A stretch of DNA of 64,000 bases from Trebonia kvetii (GCF_007827045.1 NZ_RPFW01000004.1:248001-312000); one strand, 5' to 3'. Shown: positions 1 to 8,657, counted from the first letter of the stretch. The notes: generated from the sequence alone by a model not told the origin. Numbers and translations are program-made.

Positions 1-237
1 CCCTGGGAGGTGGGTCTCGTCGCGTTCGAGATCGCGCGGCGGCACCGGTTTCACGAGGAGATGTCCGCGCTGCCGCCAGGAGTCCGCGTGCACGTGCTGC
101 CCACCGGCGGCGAACGTCTTCCGCCTGGTCTGCGGCAGTTCCGTTACAGAGGCAAGAATCAGGTAAGTACCAGTATCGAACGTTCATACGCGGCCTCGGC
201 TGCCTACCTTGCCCAGGTGGCAGGGACCGCGCGCTGA
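1..237 (+). CDS. Patatin-like phospholipase, C-terminal fragment (cut by window edge)
   Basis: The reading frame is already open at base 1 and ends at the TGA at 235-237, so only the last 78 residues are visible. The pattern FEIARRHRFHEEM followed by VHVLPTGG resembles the C-terminal end of actinobacterial patatin-like serine hydrolases, which cleave acyl esters of lipids. The catalytic GXSXG and DG[A/G] motifs would lie upstream, outside the window, so activity cannot be judged. The next gene is a PlsC-like acyltransferase on the same strand, which fits a lipid-remodelling pair. The family call rests on a short tail only. Confidence 0.55.
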   Translation, partial: PWEVGLVAFEIARRHRFHEEMSALPPGVRVHVLPTGGERLPPGLRQFRYRGKNQVSTSIERSYAASAAYLAQVAGTAR

Positions 238-256
238 CCGCGATCAGGAGCCGCCG

Positions 257-1387
257 ATGCTGCCGCCGACACCGATTCGCCGCCTGCTCCTCGTGCCACT
301 CGTCGTCCTCATCGCCGGCGCGCTTGCCGCGCTGACCCCGCCGGTGGCCATGCTCACCGCCGCCTACAGCCTGATCAGGCGGCGGGCCGACGGGGAACGG
401 CGCTCGCGGCTGCTGCGGGTGATCTTCTTCGGGCTCGCCTGGTCGGCAGGCGAGATCGCGGCGCTGACCGTCTTCCTCTGCCTGTGGATCGCGAGCGGGT
501 TCGGCGGGCGACTGGACACGGAGCCCTACCAGGCCCGCCAGTACAGCGTCATGCGGCGGTTCCTCGACCAGATCTTCCGTGCGGCGCACCGCGCCTGCGG
601 CCTGCGCGTCACGGTGACGGGCCCCCACGGCACCGGCGTCAGCGCCGGCGGTGACCGCCCGCTCATCGTACTCAGCAGGCACGCCGGCCCGGGCGACTCG
701 CTGCTGCTCATCCACCACCTGCTCAGCGTGTGCGAGCGCCGTCCCCGCGTGGTCATGAAGGCCACGCTGCAACTCGACCCGAGTGTGGACATCCTGGCCA
801 ACCGCCTGCCCAACGCGTTCCTGCACAAGCAGCCGAAGGTGGGCGTGCCCGCCGCGCATCACCGCACCGAGCAGATCAGGCGGCTCGCGGCGGGCCTGAG
901 CGGCCGCGGCGCGCTCGTCATCTTCCCCGAGGGCGGCAACTGGACCCCGCTGCGCTGGCGCAGGGGTATCGACCACCTGCGCCGCCGCGGCCGCCGCGAT
1001 CTGGCGGAACGCGCGGCCGCGATGCCCAACGTGCTGCCGCCGCACGCGAGCGGCGCGCTGACCGCGATCGCCGCCTGCCCGGCCGCGGACGTGATCTTCG
1101 TGGCGCACACCGGCCTCGACCGCCTGGTCAGCGTCCGCGACGTGTGGCGCGGCCTGCTCGGCGACATGGAGGTCCGCGCCAAATGGTGGCGCGTACCCGC
1201 GGGAGGAGTCCCCCGCTCGGCCAGTCACGACACCCAGGTCAGCTGGCTGTACGACTGGTGGCAGCGCATCGACGCCTGGATCACCGAGGAGAACGCCGCG
1301 CCGCGGGACAGCGGCCCGGCGGATGCCTGCCCCGCCGTAGGAGCCAGCTCCATCGCCGTCCAGGGGGCCGATGCCAAGGATGGCTAG
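257..1387 (+). CDS. PlsC-like 1-acyl-glycerol-3-phosphate acyltransferase
   Basis: A membrane acyltransferase of the lysophosphatidic acid acyltransferase type, expected to transfer an acyl chain to a lysophospholipid. The HX4D motif is seen as SRHAGPGDS (H142, D147) and the acyl-acceptor motif as FPEGGNW (E225). Two hydrophobic segments precede the catalytic domain, at about residues 10-35 and 55-80. The start at 257 is chosen because AGGAG lies just upstream at 246-250. A longer in-frame start at 209 would overlap the preceding gene and has no comparable ribosome site. The length (376 aa) exceeds plain PlsC proteins (about 240 aa) because of the N-terminal membrane region and a C-terminal tail of unknown role. 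The acyl acceptor is not predictable. Confidence 0.8.
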   Translation: MLPPTPIRRLLLVPLVVLIAGALAALTPPVAMLTAAYSLIRRRADGERRSRLLRVIFFGLAWSAGEIAALTVFLCLWIASGFGGRLDTEPYQARQYSVMRRFLDQIFRAAHRACGLRVTVTGPHGTGVSAGGDRPLIVLSRHAGPGDSLLLIHHLLSVCERRPRVVMKATLQLDPSVDILANRLPNAFLHKQPKVGVPAAHHRTEQIRRLAAGLSGRGALVIFPEGGNWTPLRWRRGIDHLRRRGRRDLAERAAAMPNVLPPHASGALTAIAACPAADVIFVAHTGLDRLVSVRDVWRGLLGDMEVRAKWWRVPAGGVPRSASHDTQVSWLYDWWQRIDAWITEENAAPRDSGPADACPAVGASSIAVQGADAKDG

Positions 1388-1462
1388 CCGATTTCACGCC
1401 AAGGCCAAGCATCCCATTTATCCCCGCGGATCATCCGCCAGCACCGGCGCCGAAACCAGGAA

Positions 1463-1500
1463 TGTGCAGTTGGGCCGGCCCCCGCCGGCCCAACTGCACA
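1463..1500. terminator. Strong bidirectional hairpin between convergent genes
   Basis: A perfect 17-bp inverted repeat (1463-1479 and 1484-1500) with a CCCC loop lies between the convergent PlsC-like and MMPL genes. It has no U tract, as is common for actinobacterial terminators, and would work in either direction. Confidence 0.75.
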
Positions 1501-1522
1501 TCCATCGGGCGCACCCGGTCTG

Positions 1523-3718
1523 TCAGGCTCCGCCCTGCCAGGAAGCCGGGACAGGGGACTTCGCGATCCCGGGCGGCATCGCCGCTGCTGCTACGGGGAC
1601 CGTCGCCGTAGCCGCGGGCTCCGCGATCCGCAGCACGCGCCCGAGCCAGCCGGGCAGCCACCAGTTCGCCCTGCCGAACAGGGCCACCATCGCCGGCACC
1701 AGCAGGCACCGCACCACCACGGCGTCGACCAGGATGCCCGCGCCGAGCCCGGTGGCGAGGATCTTCAGGTCGGTCTGCCCGGACGTCGACATCGACACGA
1801 AGCCGAGCATCAGGATGGCCGCCGCGCTCGTCACCAGCCGCCCGGTCCTGCCAAGGCCGGTGACCACCGCGCTGCGCGCGTCACGCGAGGAGTCGTAGGC
1901 CTCCCTGATCCTGCTCAGGATGAACACCTCGTAGTCCATCGACAGGCCGAACAGGAACGCGAACACCATCAGCGGTACCCACATCGTGATCGCCCCGGTG
2001 GCCGGCACGCCGAACACCGCCTTGGACAGGTGCCCGTCCTGGAACACCCAGGTCATCACGCCGTAGGCGGCGGCGAGCGAGATCAGGTTGAACACGACCG
2101 CCTTGAGCGCGAGCACCACCGACCGGAACGCCCGGGTCAGCAGGAAGAACGTGGCGACCGCGATGAGGGACAGCATCAGCGGGAAGTCCCCGTACACCGT
2201 GTGGTCGAAGTCGATCAGCGAGGCGCCGTCGCCGCCGACACCGATGACACCGGCGCCGCCCACAAGCGCGTCCTCGACCGATGCGATCTCGGCCTGCCCG
2301 GCGGGCTGCGTCGACTCGGTGACAGGCAGCACGTCCACGATCGAGGTCCCGGCGTGGGCGAACCCCGCCGCGGAGCCCGGGGCAACCGCCGCGTACACGC
2401 CCGGCAGGCCCGCGGCCCGCGCGGCCACCGCGGCCGGCCTACCGCTCGAGGTCAGCACCTCGGCCGGGGTGAGCACACCGGAGGGAACGCCGCCCGAGGT
2501 GAGGGTGGCGAGCGCGTCGTGCGCGGGGCCGGCGGTCGCTTCCGCCGCTGAGCCGGGCAGCCCCAGGTGCAACGACAGCGCGGGCGCCATCAGCAGCCCC
2601 ATGATCGCCAGGCCGGCCGCGGCGGACACCCAGCGGTGCCGGTACACGACCGCGGCCCAGGAGGAGAACACGCGCGACGGTCGCCGCTCGGTCCGCAGCC
2701 GTGGCCAGTCGAGCCGCGGCCCAGCCGACGCCAGGATCACCGGCAGCAGCGTGATCGCGACAAGCACGGAAACCAGCGGCACGAGCACTCCGCCGAACCC
2801 GACGCTGCGCAGCATCGGCACCGGCAGCACGATCATGGAAAGCAGCCCGATCGCCACGGTCAGCCCGGAGAACACCACCGCGCGGCCCGCGTGCTCCATC
2901 GCGATGGTCACCGCGTCCTCATTGGCGTGTCCTGCCGCGCGCTCTTCGCGCCACCGGCTCACCACGAGCAGCGAGTAGTCGATCGCCACGCCGAGGCCGA
3001 CCAGGGCGATGAGGAACTCCACGATCTGGCTGATCCCGGTGATCTCGGTGAGCCCGCCGACGATCAGGAACGTGCCGAGCACGGACACCCCGCCGATCAG
3101 CAGCGGGAGGAGCGCGAGGAACGAGCCGAAGACCAGCGCGAGCACCACGAGCGCGCCCACGGAACCGATCATCGTCTCCACCATGATCCCGGTGCCCTTG
3201 GACGACGGCGCGCCGTTCGCCAGCAGGTCCTCGCCGGTCAGCCCGAAGTGCCAGCCCTTGGGCAGCGCCGCCTCCGCGACCTTGGTGATCGCCGGGGCCT
3301 GCGTCGAGCCGCCGAAGGAGGTCGACGGCGGCGTGAACACGAGCGCGAACGTACTTCGGCCGTCCTTGGTGACGAACGCCGTGTTCCGCGTCGAGCTGTA
3401 GTCGGCGACCCGGAGCCCCGGTGCGGACGCTGCGATCGCGGCGAACACCCGGCCGGCCTGCGCCGCGACCGCGGGGTCGGTGGCCCGCTGCCCGGCCGGC
3501 ACGGTAAGCACGGGCACGTAGGGTGCCTGCGATCCGCCGTTGCCGTACTCGGCGACAATCTGGTTGTCGGTCTTGAATGCCTGCCCAGGCATGGAGAAGT
3601 CGTTGGTCATCCGGTGGGTCGTGCCGCCGACCGTCATGACGCCGGCCACGGCGACAAGCAGCCACGCCAGCGCAACCAGCGCCTTGTGGCGGAGTACGAA
3701 GCGGGTGAGCGCCTGCAT
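1523..3718 (-). CDS. MMPL-family RND exporter
   Basis: A 731-aa inner-membrane transporter of the MMPL/RND family, which exports lipids or hydrophobic small molecules using the proton gradient. The family layout is present twice: one N-terminal helix, an extracytoplasmic domain, then a helix bundle. Each bundle has the conserved Asp-Tyr helix, seen as GVAIDYSLLVVSR and GLSMDYEVFILSR. The start is the ATG at 3718. It is divergent from a NarL-type two-component pair at 3940-5951, with a palindrome in the shared 221-bp promoter region, so these regulators probably control it. The substrate is unknown. The C-terminal tail is Ala/Pro-rich and low in complexity. Confidence 0.9.
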   Translation of the reverse strand: MQALTRFVLRHKALVALAWLLVAVAGVMTVGGTTHRMTNDFSMPGQAFKTDNQIVAEYGNGGSQAPYVPVLTVPAGQRATDPAVAAQAGRVFAAIAASAPGLRVADYSSTRNTAFVTKDGRSTFALVFTPPSTSFGGSTQAPAITKVAEAALPKGWHFGLTGEDLLANGAPSSKGTGIMVETMIGSVGALVVLALVFGSFLALLPLLIGGVSVLGTFLIVGGLTEITGISQIVEFLIALVGLGVAIDYSLLVVSRWREERAAGHANEDAVTIAMEHAGRAVVFSGLTVAIGLLSMIVLPVPMLRSVGFGGVLVPLVSVLVAITLLPVILASAGPRLDWPRLRTERRPSRVFSSWAAVVYRHRWVSAAAGLAIMGLLMAPALSLHLGLPGSAAEATAGPAHDALATLTSGGVPSGVLTPAEVLTSSGRPAAVAARAAGLPGVYAAVAPGSAAGFAHAGTSIVDVLPVTESTQPAGQAEIASVEDALVGGAGVIGVGGDGASLIDFDHTVYGDFPLMLSLIAVATFFLLTRAFRSVVLALKAVVFNLISLAAAYGVMTWVFQDGHLSKAVFGVPATGAITMWVPLMVFAFLFGLSMDYEVFILSRIREAYDSSRDARSAVVTGLGRTGRLVTSAAAILMLGFVSMSTSGQTDLKILATGLGAGILVDAVVVRCLLVPAMVALFGRANWWLPGWLGRVLRIAEPAATATVPVAAAAMPPGIAKSPVPASWQGGA

Positions 3719-3865
3719 CTCGGGCCTTCCTCACATTTGGGATCCGGCGGCAGGTCCGCCAGCCACCGCTAGGGTCTCGCCACCCCGCGTACTCGCGCGT
3801 CCCGCGAAAGTTGTCAGTGCCGGCTACCACCGGGCGAGTAGCGGGCACCGTATCCGCGGCCGGCG

Positions 3866-3881
3866 TACTCCCTGGGGAGTA
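3866..3881. promoter_or_regulatory. Palindromic operator candidate, MMPL/histidine kinase promoter
   Basis: TACTCCCTGGGGAGTA has perfect 7-bp arms around TG and sits between the divergent MMPL and histidine kinase genes. A dyad of this size suits a dimeric NarL/LuxR-type response regulator such as the one encoded at 5247. The assignment is an inference. Confidence 0.5.
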
Positions 3882-3939
3882 GTCGGCACGCAACCCCGGT
3901 AGATGGTGCGCCCGGTGAAATGGGCCTACGCTGCGTCAC

Positions 3940-5250
3940 ATGGGCACAGAACTCCAGACGCGTCCACTGCCCGGGTGGCTGCCCGGCTGGGCCCGGCGCG
4001 CCTGGACCGAGCCCGGCGGCCCGCGGCGGCCGCCCGCCCGCGACATCGCGATCGCCGGGGCGGTCACGGTCGTCGCGCTGCTCGCCGCCTACGGCGAGGC
4101 GCATCCGACCAACCCGAGCGCCTACTTCACCAACGGGCACCACCTGCCGCACACGCCCACCCCCGCGCTGCTGCTTGTCCTGCTCGGCGGCGTGGTCCTC
4201 GCCTGGCGGAACCGCTATCCCCGGCTTGTGCTCTGCGTCGCCACGGCGGCGGTGGTCGCCTACTCCCTGCCCGGGTACGTGAACGGCGCGCCGGTCCTGC
4301 TGCCCGCCCTCGCCCTGGTGACGATCGCGACCAGGTTCCCCGTTCGCGTCTCCACGGCCTGGGCGCTCGCGGTCACCCTGGTGCTGATGGCGGCCACCGC
4401 GCCGAGCAACCCGCTCGGCACCTACAGCGGGTCGTTCTGGCTCATCCCCGCGGACAACGCGGTGGCGCTGTTCGTCGGGATCGCCATCGCCAACCGGAGC
4501 TACGTGCACACCGCCCGCGTGCAGCAGGCCAGGCAGGCCGCGCTCGACGCGCAGCGGCGCGTCGAGGAGGAGCGGCTGCGGATCGCCCGCGAGCTGCATG
4601 ACGTGGTGGCACACACGATGGCCACCATCACCGTGCAGGCCGCCGCGGCGACGCAACTGCTGCGCGACCGCCCGGACGAGGCGGCCGAGTCGCTGAAGGC
4701 GATCCGCGCGGCGAGCAAGGACGGGCTCCGTGAGCTGCGCGCCATACTCGACGTGCTCAGGACCGCGACAGGCGACGGGGAAGAGCCCGCGGATCCGACA
4801 CAGCCGACACCCGGCCTGAGCAGGCTCGACGACCTCGTGACGGGAGTCCGCGCGGCGGGCCTGCCGGTTACCGTGACGGTGACAGGCAGGCGGCGTAAGC
4901 TGCCGGCCGTCACCGACCTGTCGGCATTCCGCATCATCCAGGAGGCGCTGACCAATACGCTGCGCCACGCCGGGCCCGCCACGGCGGCGGTGACGGTGGA
5001 CTACGGCGCCTCTGCCATCCGCGTCGAGGTCACCGACACGGGCCGCGGCCTCCCCGGTCACGCCGTCCCGGCCGGCACCGCGGGCCACGGACTGCGCGGC
5101 ATGCGCGAGCGCGCGGCGGCGGCGGGCGGCAAACTCGAGATCGGCCCGCGCCCGGCGGGCGGCTTCCGCGTGGCGGCGACCCTGCCGCTTGACGACCACT
5201 GGCTGGCCACTGCCGACACGGCCGCACCGACTCAGAAGGCGGCCCGATGA
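3940..5250 (+). CDS. Two-component sensor histidine kinase (HisKA_3 type)
   Basis: A 436-aa membrane histidine kinase of the NarX/DesK class. Several hydrophobic helices occupy roughly residues 30-190 with short loops and no clear extracellular sensor domain, suggesting it senses the membrane itself or a lipophilic signal. The phospho-acceptor lies in ARELHDVVAHTM (H220). The ATP-binding half has AFRIIQEALTNTLRHA (N box), DTGRGL and GHGLRGMRERA (G boxes). The last codons overlap the response regulator start (ATGA at 5247-5250), so the two are translationally coupled. Divergence from the MMPL exporter suggests it reports on that transporter's cargo or on envelope stress. Confidence 0.92.
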   Translation: MGTELQTRPLPGWLPGWARRAWTEPGGPRRPPARDIAIAGAVTVVALLAAYGEAHPTNPSAYFTNGHHLPHTPTPALLLVLLGGVVLAWRNRYPRLVLCVATAAVVAYSLPGYVNGAPVLLPALALVTIATRFPVRVSTAWALAVTLVLMAATAPSNPLGTYSGSFWLIPADNAVALFVGIAIANRSYVHTARVQQARQAALDAQRRVEEERLRIARELHDVVAHTMATITVQAAAATQLLRDRPDEAAESLKAIRAASKDGLRELRAILDVLRTATGDGEEPADPTQPTPGLSRLDDLVTGVRAAGLPVTVTVTGRRRKLPAVTDLSAFRIIQEALTNTLRHAGPATAAVTVDYGASAIRVEVTDTGRGLPGHAVPAGTAGHGLRGMRERAAAAGGKLEIGPRPAGGFRVAATLPLDDHWLATADTAAPTQKAAR

Positions 5251-5951
5251 TCCGCGTCCTGCTTGCCGACGACCAGGCACTGATCCGCGCCGGCTTCCGC
5301 GTGCTGCTCGAAGCGGCGGACGACATCGAGGTCATCGGCGAGGCCGTCAACGGCGATCAGGCCGTGGAGCTGGCGAAGTCCGAGCGGCCCGACGTCATCC
5401 GGATGGACATCAGGATGCCGGGCACCGACGGCCTCGCGGCCACCAGCCAGATAGCCGCGGCCGACACGCTGGACGGGGTGAAGGTCGTCATCCTGACCAC
5501 CTTCGAGACCGACGAGTACGTGTACCAGGCGCTGCGCGCGGGCGCGAGCGGCTTCCTCGTCAAGGACGCCGAGCCGGAAGAGCTGATCCGGGCCGTCCGC
5601 GTGGTGCACCGCGGCGAGGCGCTGCTGTCGCCGAGCGTGACCCGCCGCGTGATCGCCTCCCTCGCCAGCCGGACGGCGGGCGCGCCGCCGGCCGCGGCCG
5701 GCCGTCAGCAGGGAAACCCGGCGCGGCCCGGCCCCGGCCTTGACCGCCTGACAGAGCGCGAGCGCGAGGTGCTGGCACTTGTCGCGCAGGGCCTGTCCAA
5801 CGACGAGATCGCGGGCCGCCTCTACCTCAGCCCGCTGACGACGAAGACCCACGTCAGCCACATCATGACCAAGCTCGCCGCCCGCGATCGCGCGCAGCTG
5901 GTCGTCATCGCCTACGAATCGGGCCTGGTCGTCCCGGGCGTTACCGCCTAG
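5247..5951 (+). CDS. NarL/FixJ-type response regulator
   Basis: A 234-aa regulator with an N-terminal receiver domain (acidic D8/D9, phospho-acceptor D54 in RMDIRMPG, Lys in the VKD motif) and a C-terminal LuxR-type helix-turn-helix (LTEREREVLALVAQGLSNDEIA, followed by TTKTHVSHIMTKL). It is the cognate partner of the kinase encoded just upstream, with a 4-bp ATGA overlap. Residue 52, before the phospho-Asp, is Arg where the family usually has a hydrophobic residue. This may be tolerated. The probable target is the divergent MMPL promoter with the palindrome at 3866-3881. Confidence 0.93.
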   Translation: MIRVLLADDQALIRAGFRVLLEAADDIEVIGEAVNGDQAVELAKSERPDVIRMDIRMPGTDGLAATSQIAAADTLDGVKVVILTTFETDEYVYQALRAGASGFLVKDAEPEELIRAVRVVHRGEALLSPSVTRRVIASLASRTAGAPPAAAGRQQGNPARPGPGLDRLTEREREVLALVAQGLSNDEIAGRLYLSPLTTKTHVSHIMTKLAARDRAQLVVIAYESGLVVPGVTA

Positions 5952-5969
5952 CGGGCGGAATGCGGGCGG

Positions 5970-6320
5970 CTACCGAGCGGATGACCCGCGATCCAGGTGG
6001 TCCTGCCAGGCTTCCTGCAGGCGCGCCAGCTCGGCTCTCCTGCTGCGCTCCCGGTCGGCGCGGTCGACGGCCCGCACCGCCATCGTGAGGCAGGCCGCGA
6101 GCGCCGCGAGCATGCACAGCCATAGCCACCAGTGGTGGTCGGTGAACGCGTAGGCGGAAGTGATGAGCGCGACACCGAAGAGCAATCCGCCCAACGACCA
6201 CCACAGCGGCGTCAGGCGGTGAGCATGATCCTGGCCCGCCAGCTCGAACTCGAGCCGCGCGTTGAATTCGCCCCAGGAATCAGCCTGTTCCGGCAGCAAG
6301 AACTCACGGCCCATGGCCAT
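5970..6320 (-). CDS. Small two-helix membrane protein, unknown function
   Basis: A 116-aa protein with two closely spaced hydrophobic segments (about residues 42-60 and 64-82) between a charged N-terminal region and an Arg/Glu-rich, probably helical C-terminal tail. I do not recognise a family. It is convergent with the response regulator, leaving only 18 bp between the stops. Its start could be the ATG at 6320 or the in-frame ATG at 6314. Upstream of it lies the short inverted-repeat element at 6390-6493. Confidence 0.6.
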   Translation of the reverse strand: MAMGREFLLPEQADSWGEFNARLEFELAGQDHAHRLTPLWWSLGGLLFGVALITSAYAFTDHHWWLWLCMLAALAACLTMAVRAVDRADRERSRRAELARLQEAWQDHLDRGSSAR

Positions 6321-6389
6321 CGCCTTCGTTTCCCGACGAGACGCTCGGTTAAGGCCAATGGTAGGGCCGCGTTCCGCGGCCCGCCAGGA

Positions 6390-6493
6390 AGGACGTGTCT
6401 AAAAATACGGGTCGGGCCAGCTCACGGGCTGGCGGAGTCACACCGCTCAGACGCTGAGACCAAGCACGCAAGGGGACTTTTTAGACACGTCCT
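6390..6493. mobile_element. MITE-like element with perfect 16-bp terminal inverted repeats
   Basis: AGGACGTGTCTAAAAA at 6390-6405 is repeated in exact inverse at 6478-6493, enclosing 72 bp with no ORF. The ends are A-rich in otherwise very GC-rich DNA, as expected for the termini of an insertion sequence. The inner part has small stems of its own (GCCAG/CTGGC and CTCAG/CTGAG). The right end overlaps the stop codon of the uppP-like gene (6492-6494). No clear target duplication is visible. A long-stem transcription terminator is the main alternative. Confidence 0.5.
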
Positions 6494-7976
6494 ACTTGAG
6501 CACCAGGTAAGCGAGCGACCCAAGCCCCGCGATCAGGCAGTAAATCCCGAACGGATTGAGCGACTTGTCCTCGCTGAAGTACTTCGTCAGGAACCTGATC
6601 GACAGATAGGCGCAAATTCCCGAAATCAGCGAGCCGACGAGAATCGGGCCGTGCATGCCCTTGCTCATCGGCCCGGCCAGGTCCTTTGCCTTCAGCGCGC
6701 CCGCGGCCAGGATGACCGGGGCGGACAGCAGGAACGAGTACCGCACCGCATCCGCCCGGTTGAGCCCGCGCGACACGCCGGCCACCGTGACGATGCCGTC
6801 CCGGCTGATGCCGGGCAGCAGCGCCAGGATCTGCGCGGAGCCGACGAGCACCGCCCGGCCGAATCCCATGGTGGACAGCCGCCGGTCCGCGGCCACCGCC
6901 TCGTCGGTCGCCGCCGCGATGTCGGCGCCGTGCCCGCCGGGCGTGTGACCGGCGGCGTGCCCCGCGACGTGACCGCGGCCGCGCCCTGCGACCTGCCCGG
7001 ACGCGTGGCCGCCACCGTGTCCATGCCGCCCGCCTCGCTGCTGCCCGTCCGGCTGCTCGCGGGGGTCACGCGCGACGCGCGGGTCCTGCCTGTACTGCGG
7101 CTGCTGGCCGTACTGCGGCTGCTGGCCGTACTGGGCTTGCTCACCGTACTGCGGCTGGCCGTACTGGGGCTGCTGACCGTACTGCGGCTGGCTGCCGTAC
7201 TGGGGCTGCTGACCGTACTGCGGCTGCCCAGGCTGGGGCTGACCATACCGCGGGTCTCCCGCGTACCGCGGGTCCGCGCCGCCCGGCGCGGCCGGCCGCT
7301 CGTCCCACGGCGGACGCCCGTACTGGTCCTGGCGTGGCTGCTCCTCGCCGTAGCGCGGATCGGGCCCCTGCCACTGCTGCTGCCATGGCTGCTGGCGCTG
7401 CGCGTACCCCTGCGGGTCGCCGTCAAGCCGTGCGGGCGCGCCCGAGGAAACCGGGCCGCCCGACGGAACCGGTCCGGCCGCCGCCGCCGGCACCCGAGCG
7501 GCCGCCGCGTCATCGCGCGACCGCCGCATCCGCTCGCTGACCAGCAGGATGACCCCGTTGACGGCCAGGAAGGCGGCGGCGAGCTCCGGCTTGGCGAAGA
7601 CCTTGACGAACTCCTTCTGCAACGCCGCGCCCACGATGCCCACCGGAATCGTCGCCAGGATGATCATCCAGGCCAGTCGCTCGTCCGGCGTGCTGACCGA
7701 CCGGTTGCGCAGCGAGGAGAAGAACCCGCGCGCGATCCGCAGCCAGTCCCGCCAGAAGTAGGCGATCATCGCGATCGCCGTCGCCACGTGCAGCCCGACG
7801 ACGAAGGCCAGGTACGGCGAATTCGGGTCGGACACGTTGAGCGTCTTCGCCCAGCTCCCGCCGAGCAGCGCGGGGATCAGCACGTTGTGCCCGAGGCTCG
7901 AGACCGGGAACAGTTCGGTCACGCCCTGGACGAGACCGGTGACCACCGCCTCCAGGTACGTGAGGTGGTGTGACAT
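6492..7976 (-). CDS. uppP: Undecaprenyl-diphosphatase (UppP) with a large low-complexity insertion
   Basis: A membrane phosphatase that recycles undecaprenyl diphosphate to the lipid carrier for peptidoglycan synthesis. The family motifs are present: QGVTELFPVSSLGH near the N-terminus and LPGISRDG in the C-terminal half (PGxSRSG in most homologues, so the last Ser is Asp). The start at 7976 is supported by AAAGGGGAGG upstream. An earlier start at 8060 has no such site. At 494 aa it is far longer than ordinary UppP (about 270-280 aa). The excess is an insertion encoded by roughly 6885-7525, rich in Gln, Tyr, Gly, Pro, Arg and His with repeated QPQYGQ units, placed between the two catalytic motifs. 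The gene is divergent from the BlaI/M56 pair, which may link it to cell-wall stress. Confidence 0.85.
   Translation of the reverse strand: MSHHLTYLEAVVTGLVQGVTELFPVSSLGHNVLIPALLGGSWAKTLNVSDPNSPYLAFVVGLHVATAIAMIAYFWRDWLRIARGFFSSLRNRSVSTPDERLAWMIILATIPVGIVGAALQKEFVKVFAKPELAAAFLAVNGVILLVSERMRRSRDDAAAARVPAAAAGPVPSGGPVSSGAPARLDGDPQGYAQRQQPWQQQWQGPDPRYGEEQPRQDQYGRPPWDERPAAPGGADPRYAGDPRYGQPQPGQPQYGQQPQYGSQPQYGQQPQYGQPQYGEQAQYGQQPQYGQQPQYRQDPRVARDPREQPDGQQRGGRHGHGGGHASGQVAGRGRGHVAGHAAGHTPGGHGADIAAATDEAVAADRRLSTMGFGRAVLVGSAQILALLPGISRDGIVTVAGVSRGLNRADAVRYSFLLSAPVILAAGALKAKDLAGPMSKGMHGPILVGSLISGICAYLSIRFLTKYFSEDKSLNPFGIYCLIAGLGSLAYLVLK
7090..7230 (-). repeat. Tandem QPQYGQ-coding repeat inside uppP
   Basis: About eight short imperfect units coding PQYGQ or QPQYGQ lie head to tail in the uppP insertion. 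The DNA units (CTGCTGGCCGTACTGCGG and variants, 15-21 bp) are similar enough to suggest expansion by slippage. Confidence 0.8.
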
Positions 7977-8168
7977 CAGGCCTCCCCTTTCCGCTGTTCC
8001 GCCCCGCTGGACAGGGCAGAACCAATAAGACGGTCCCGAACGGATGCCGGCGGATCGCACCGCCCCCCAGATTGACCCGGGCCGTGCGCCGACAAGCGAC
8101 CAGACTAGCCGGAGGCCGGACGATCCGTGGCATACCGGCTAGCGCCCGGCCCGGCACGCGCTAGAATT

Positions 8169-8184
8169 TCTACAGGCTCGTAGA
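8169..8184. promoter_or_regulatory. BlaI-type operator candidate
   Basis: TCTACAGGCTCGTAGA has perfect 5-bp arms (TCTAC/GTAGA) with a 6-bp spacer and lies 27 bp upstream of the blaI-like start. BlaI/MecI/CopY repressors bind dyads with TAC...GTA half-sites, so autoregulation is likely. Assignment by position and pattern only. Confidence 0.55.
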
Positions 8185-8210
8185 TGCTAGCCGAATTGAA
8201 GGAGCAATAC

Positions 8211-8657
8211 GTGGCAATGCGCGAGGATGCGCGCGAAACGGAGGCCAAGAACCCGGCCGGCGACGCGGATGCCGGCGAGCCGGGGCGCCGCGGATCCGGC
8301 GAGCTCGAGGCTGAGGTGCTCGGCGCGCTGCAGCGTGCCGACGCCCCGCTGACGCCGGGCGAGGTGAAGGACCTGATCGGCGGGCACCTTGCCTACACCA
8401 CGGTGGTGACGATTCTCTCCCGCCTGCACGCGAAGGGCGTCCTCGCCAGGCACAAGGCCGGCCGCGCCTTCCGCTACGCTCCCGTCTCCGACCAGCCGGG
8501 ACTTGCGGCACGGCGCATGGCCCGCGTACTCGACGAGGAGAACGACCGGGCCGCGGTGCTCGCCAGGTTCGTCTCGTCGCTGTCGGAAAGCGACGAGGAC
8601 CTGCTGCGCCGCATGCTCGCCGACTCCAGCCTGGCAGAACCGGACCTCGGGGGTTAG
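8211..8657 (+). CDS. BlaI/MecI/CopY-family transcriptional repressor
   Basis: A 148-aa winged-helix repressor. The recognition region reads LTPGEVKDLIGGHLAYTTVVTILSRL, followed by the wing GVLARHKAGRAFRYAP, a family hallmark. The C-terminal half is a dimerisation helix bundle. The GTG at 8211 is chosen because GAAGGAG (8198-8204) sits 6 nt upstream. An ATG at 8184 overlaps the probable operator and has no ribosome site. The next gene (8685) is an M56 metallopeptidase, the same pairing as BlaI-BlaR1, in which the protease inactivates the repressor on signal. Neither a beta-lactamase nor a copper pump is adjacent, but the divergent gene is uppP. Confidence 0.92.
   Translation: MAMREDARETEAKNPAGDADAGEPGRRGSGELEAEVLGALQRADAPLTPGEVKDLIGGHLAYTTVVTILSRLHAKGVLARHKAGRAFRYAPVSDQPGLAARRMARVLDEENDRAAVLARFVSSLSESDEDLLRRMLADSSLAEPDLGG

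Noticed and set aside
3814..5280. 488-aa frame antisense to the histidine kinase
   Set aside because: Arg/Gly/Gln-rich shadow of a certain two-component gene.
7090..7230. Regular short repeats resembling a CRISPR array
   Set aside because: Units are contiguous, vary in length, have no unique spacers and code for QPQYGQ in the uppP frame.
6132..7973. 613-aa open frame on the + strand over uppP
   Set aside because: Complement of the real uppP gene. Its long Leu/Val/Arg repeat is only the antisense reading of the QYG repeat.
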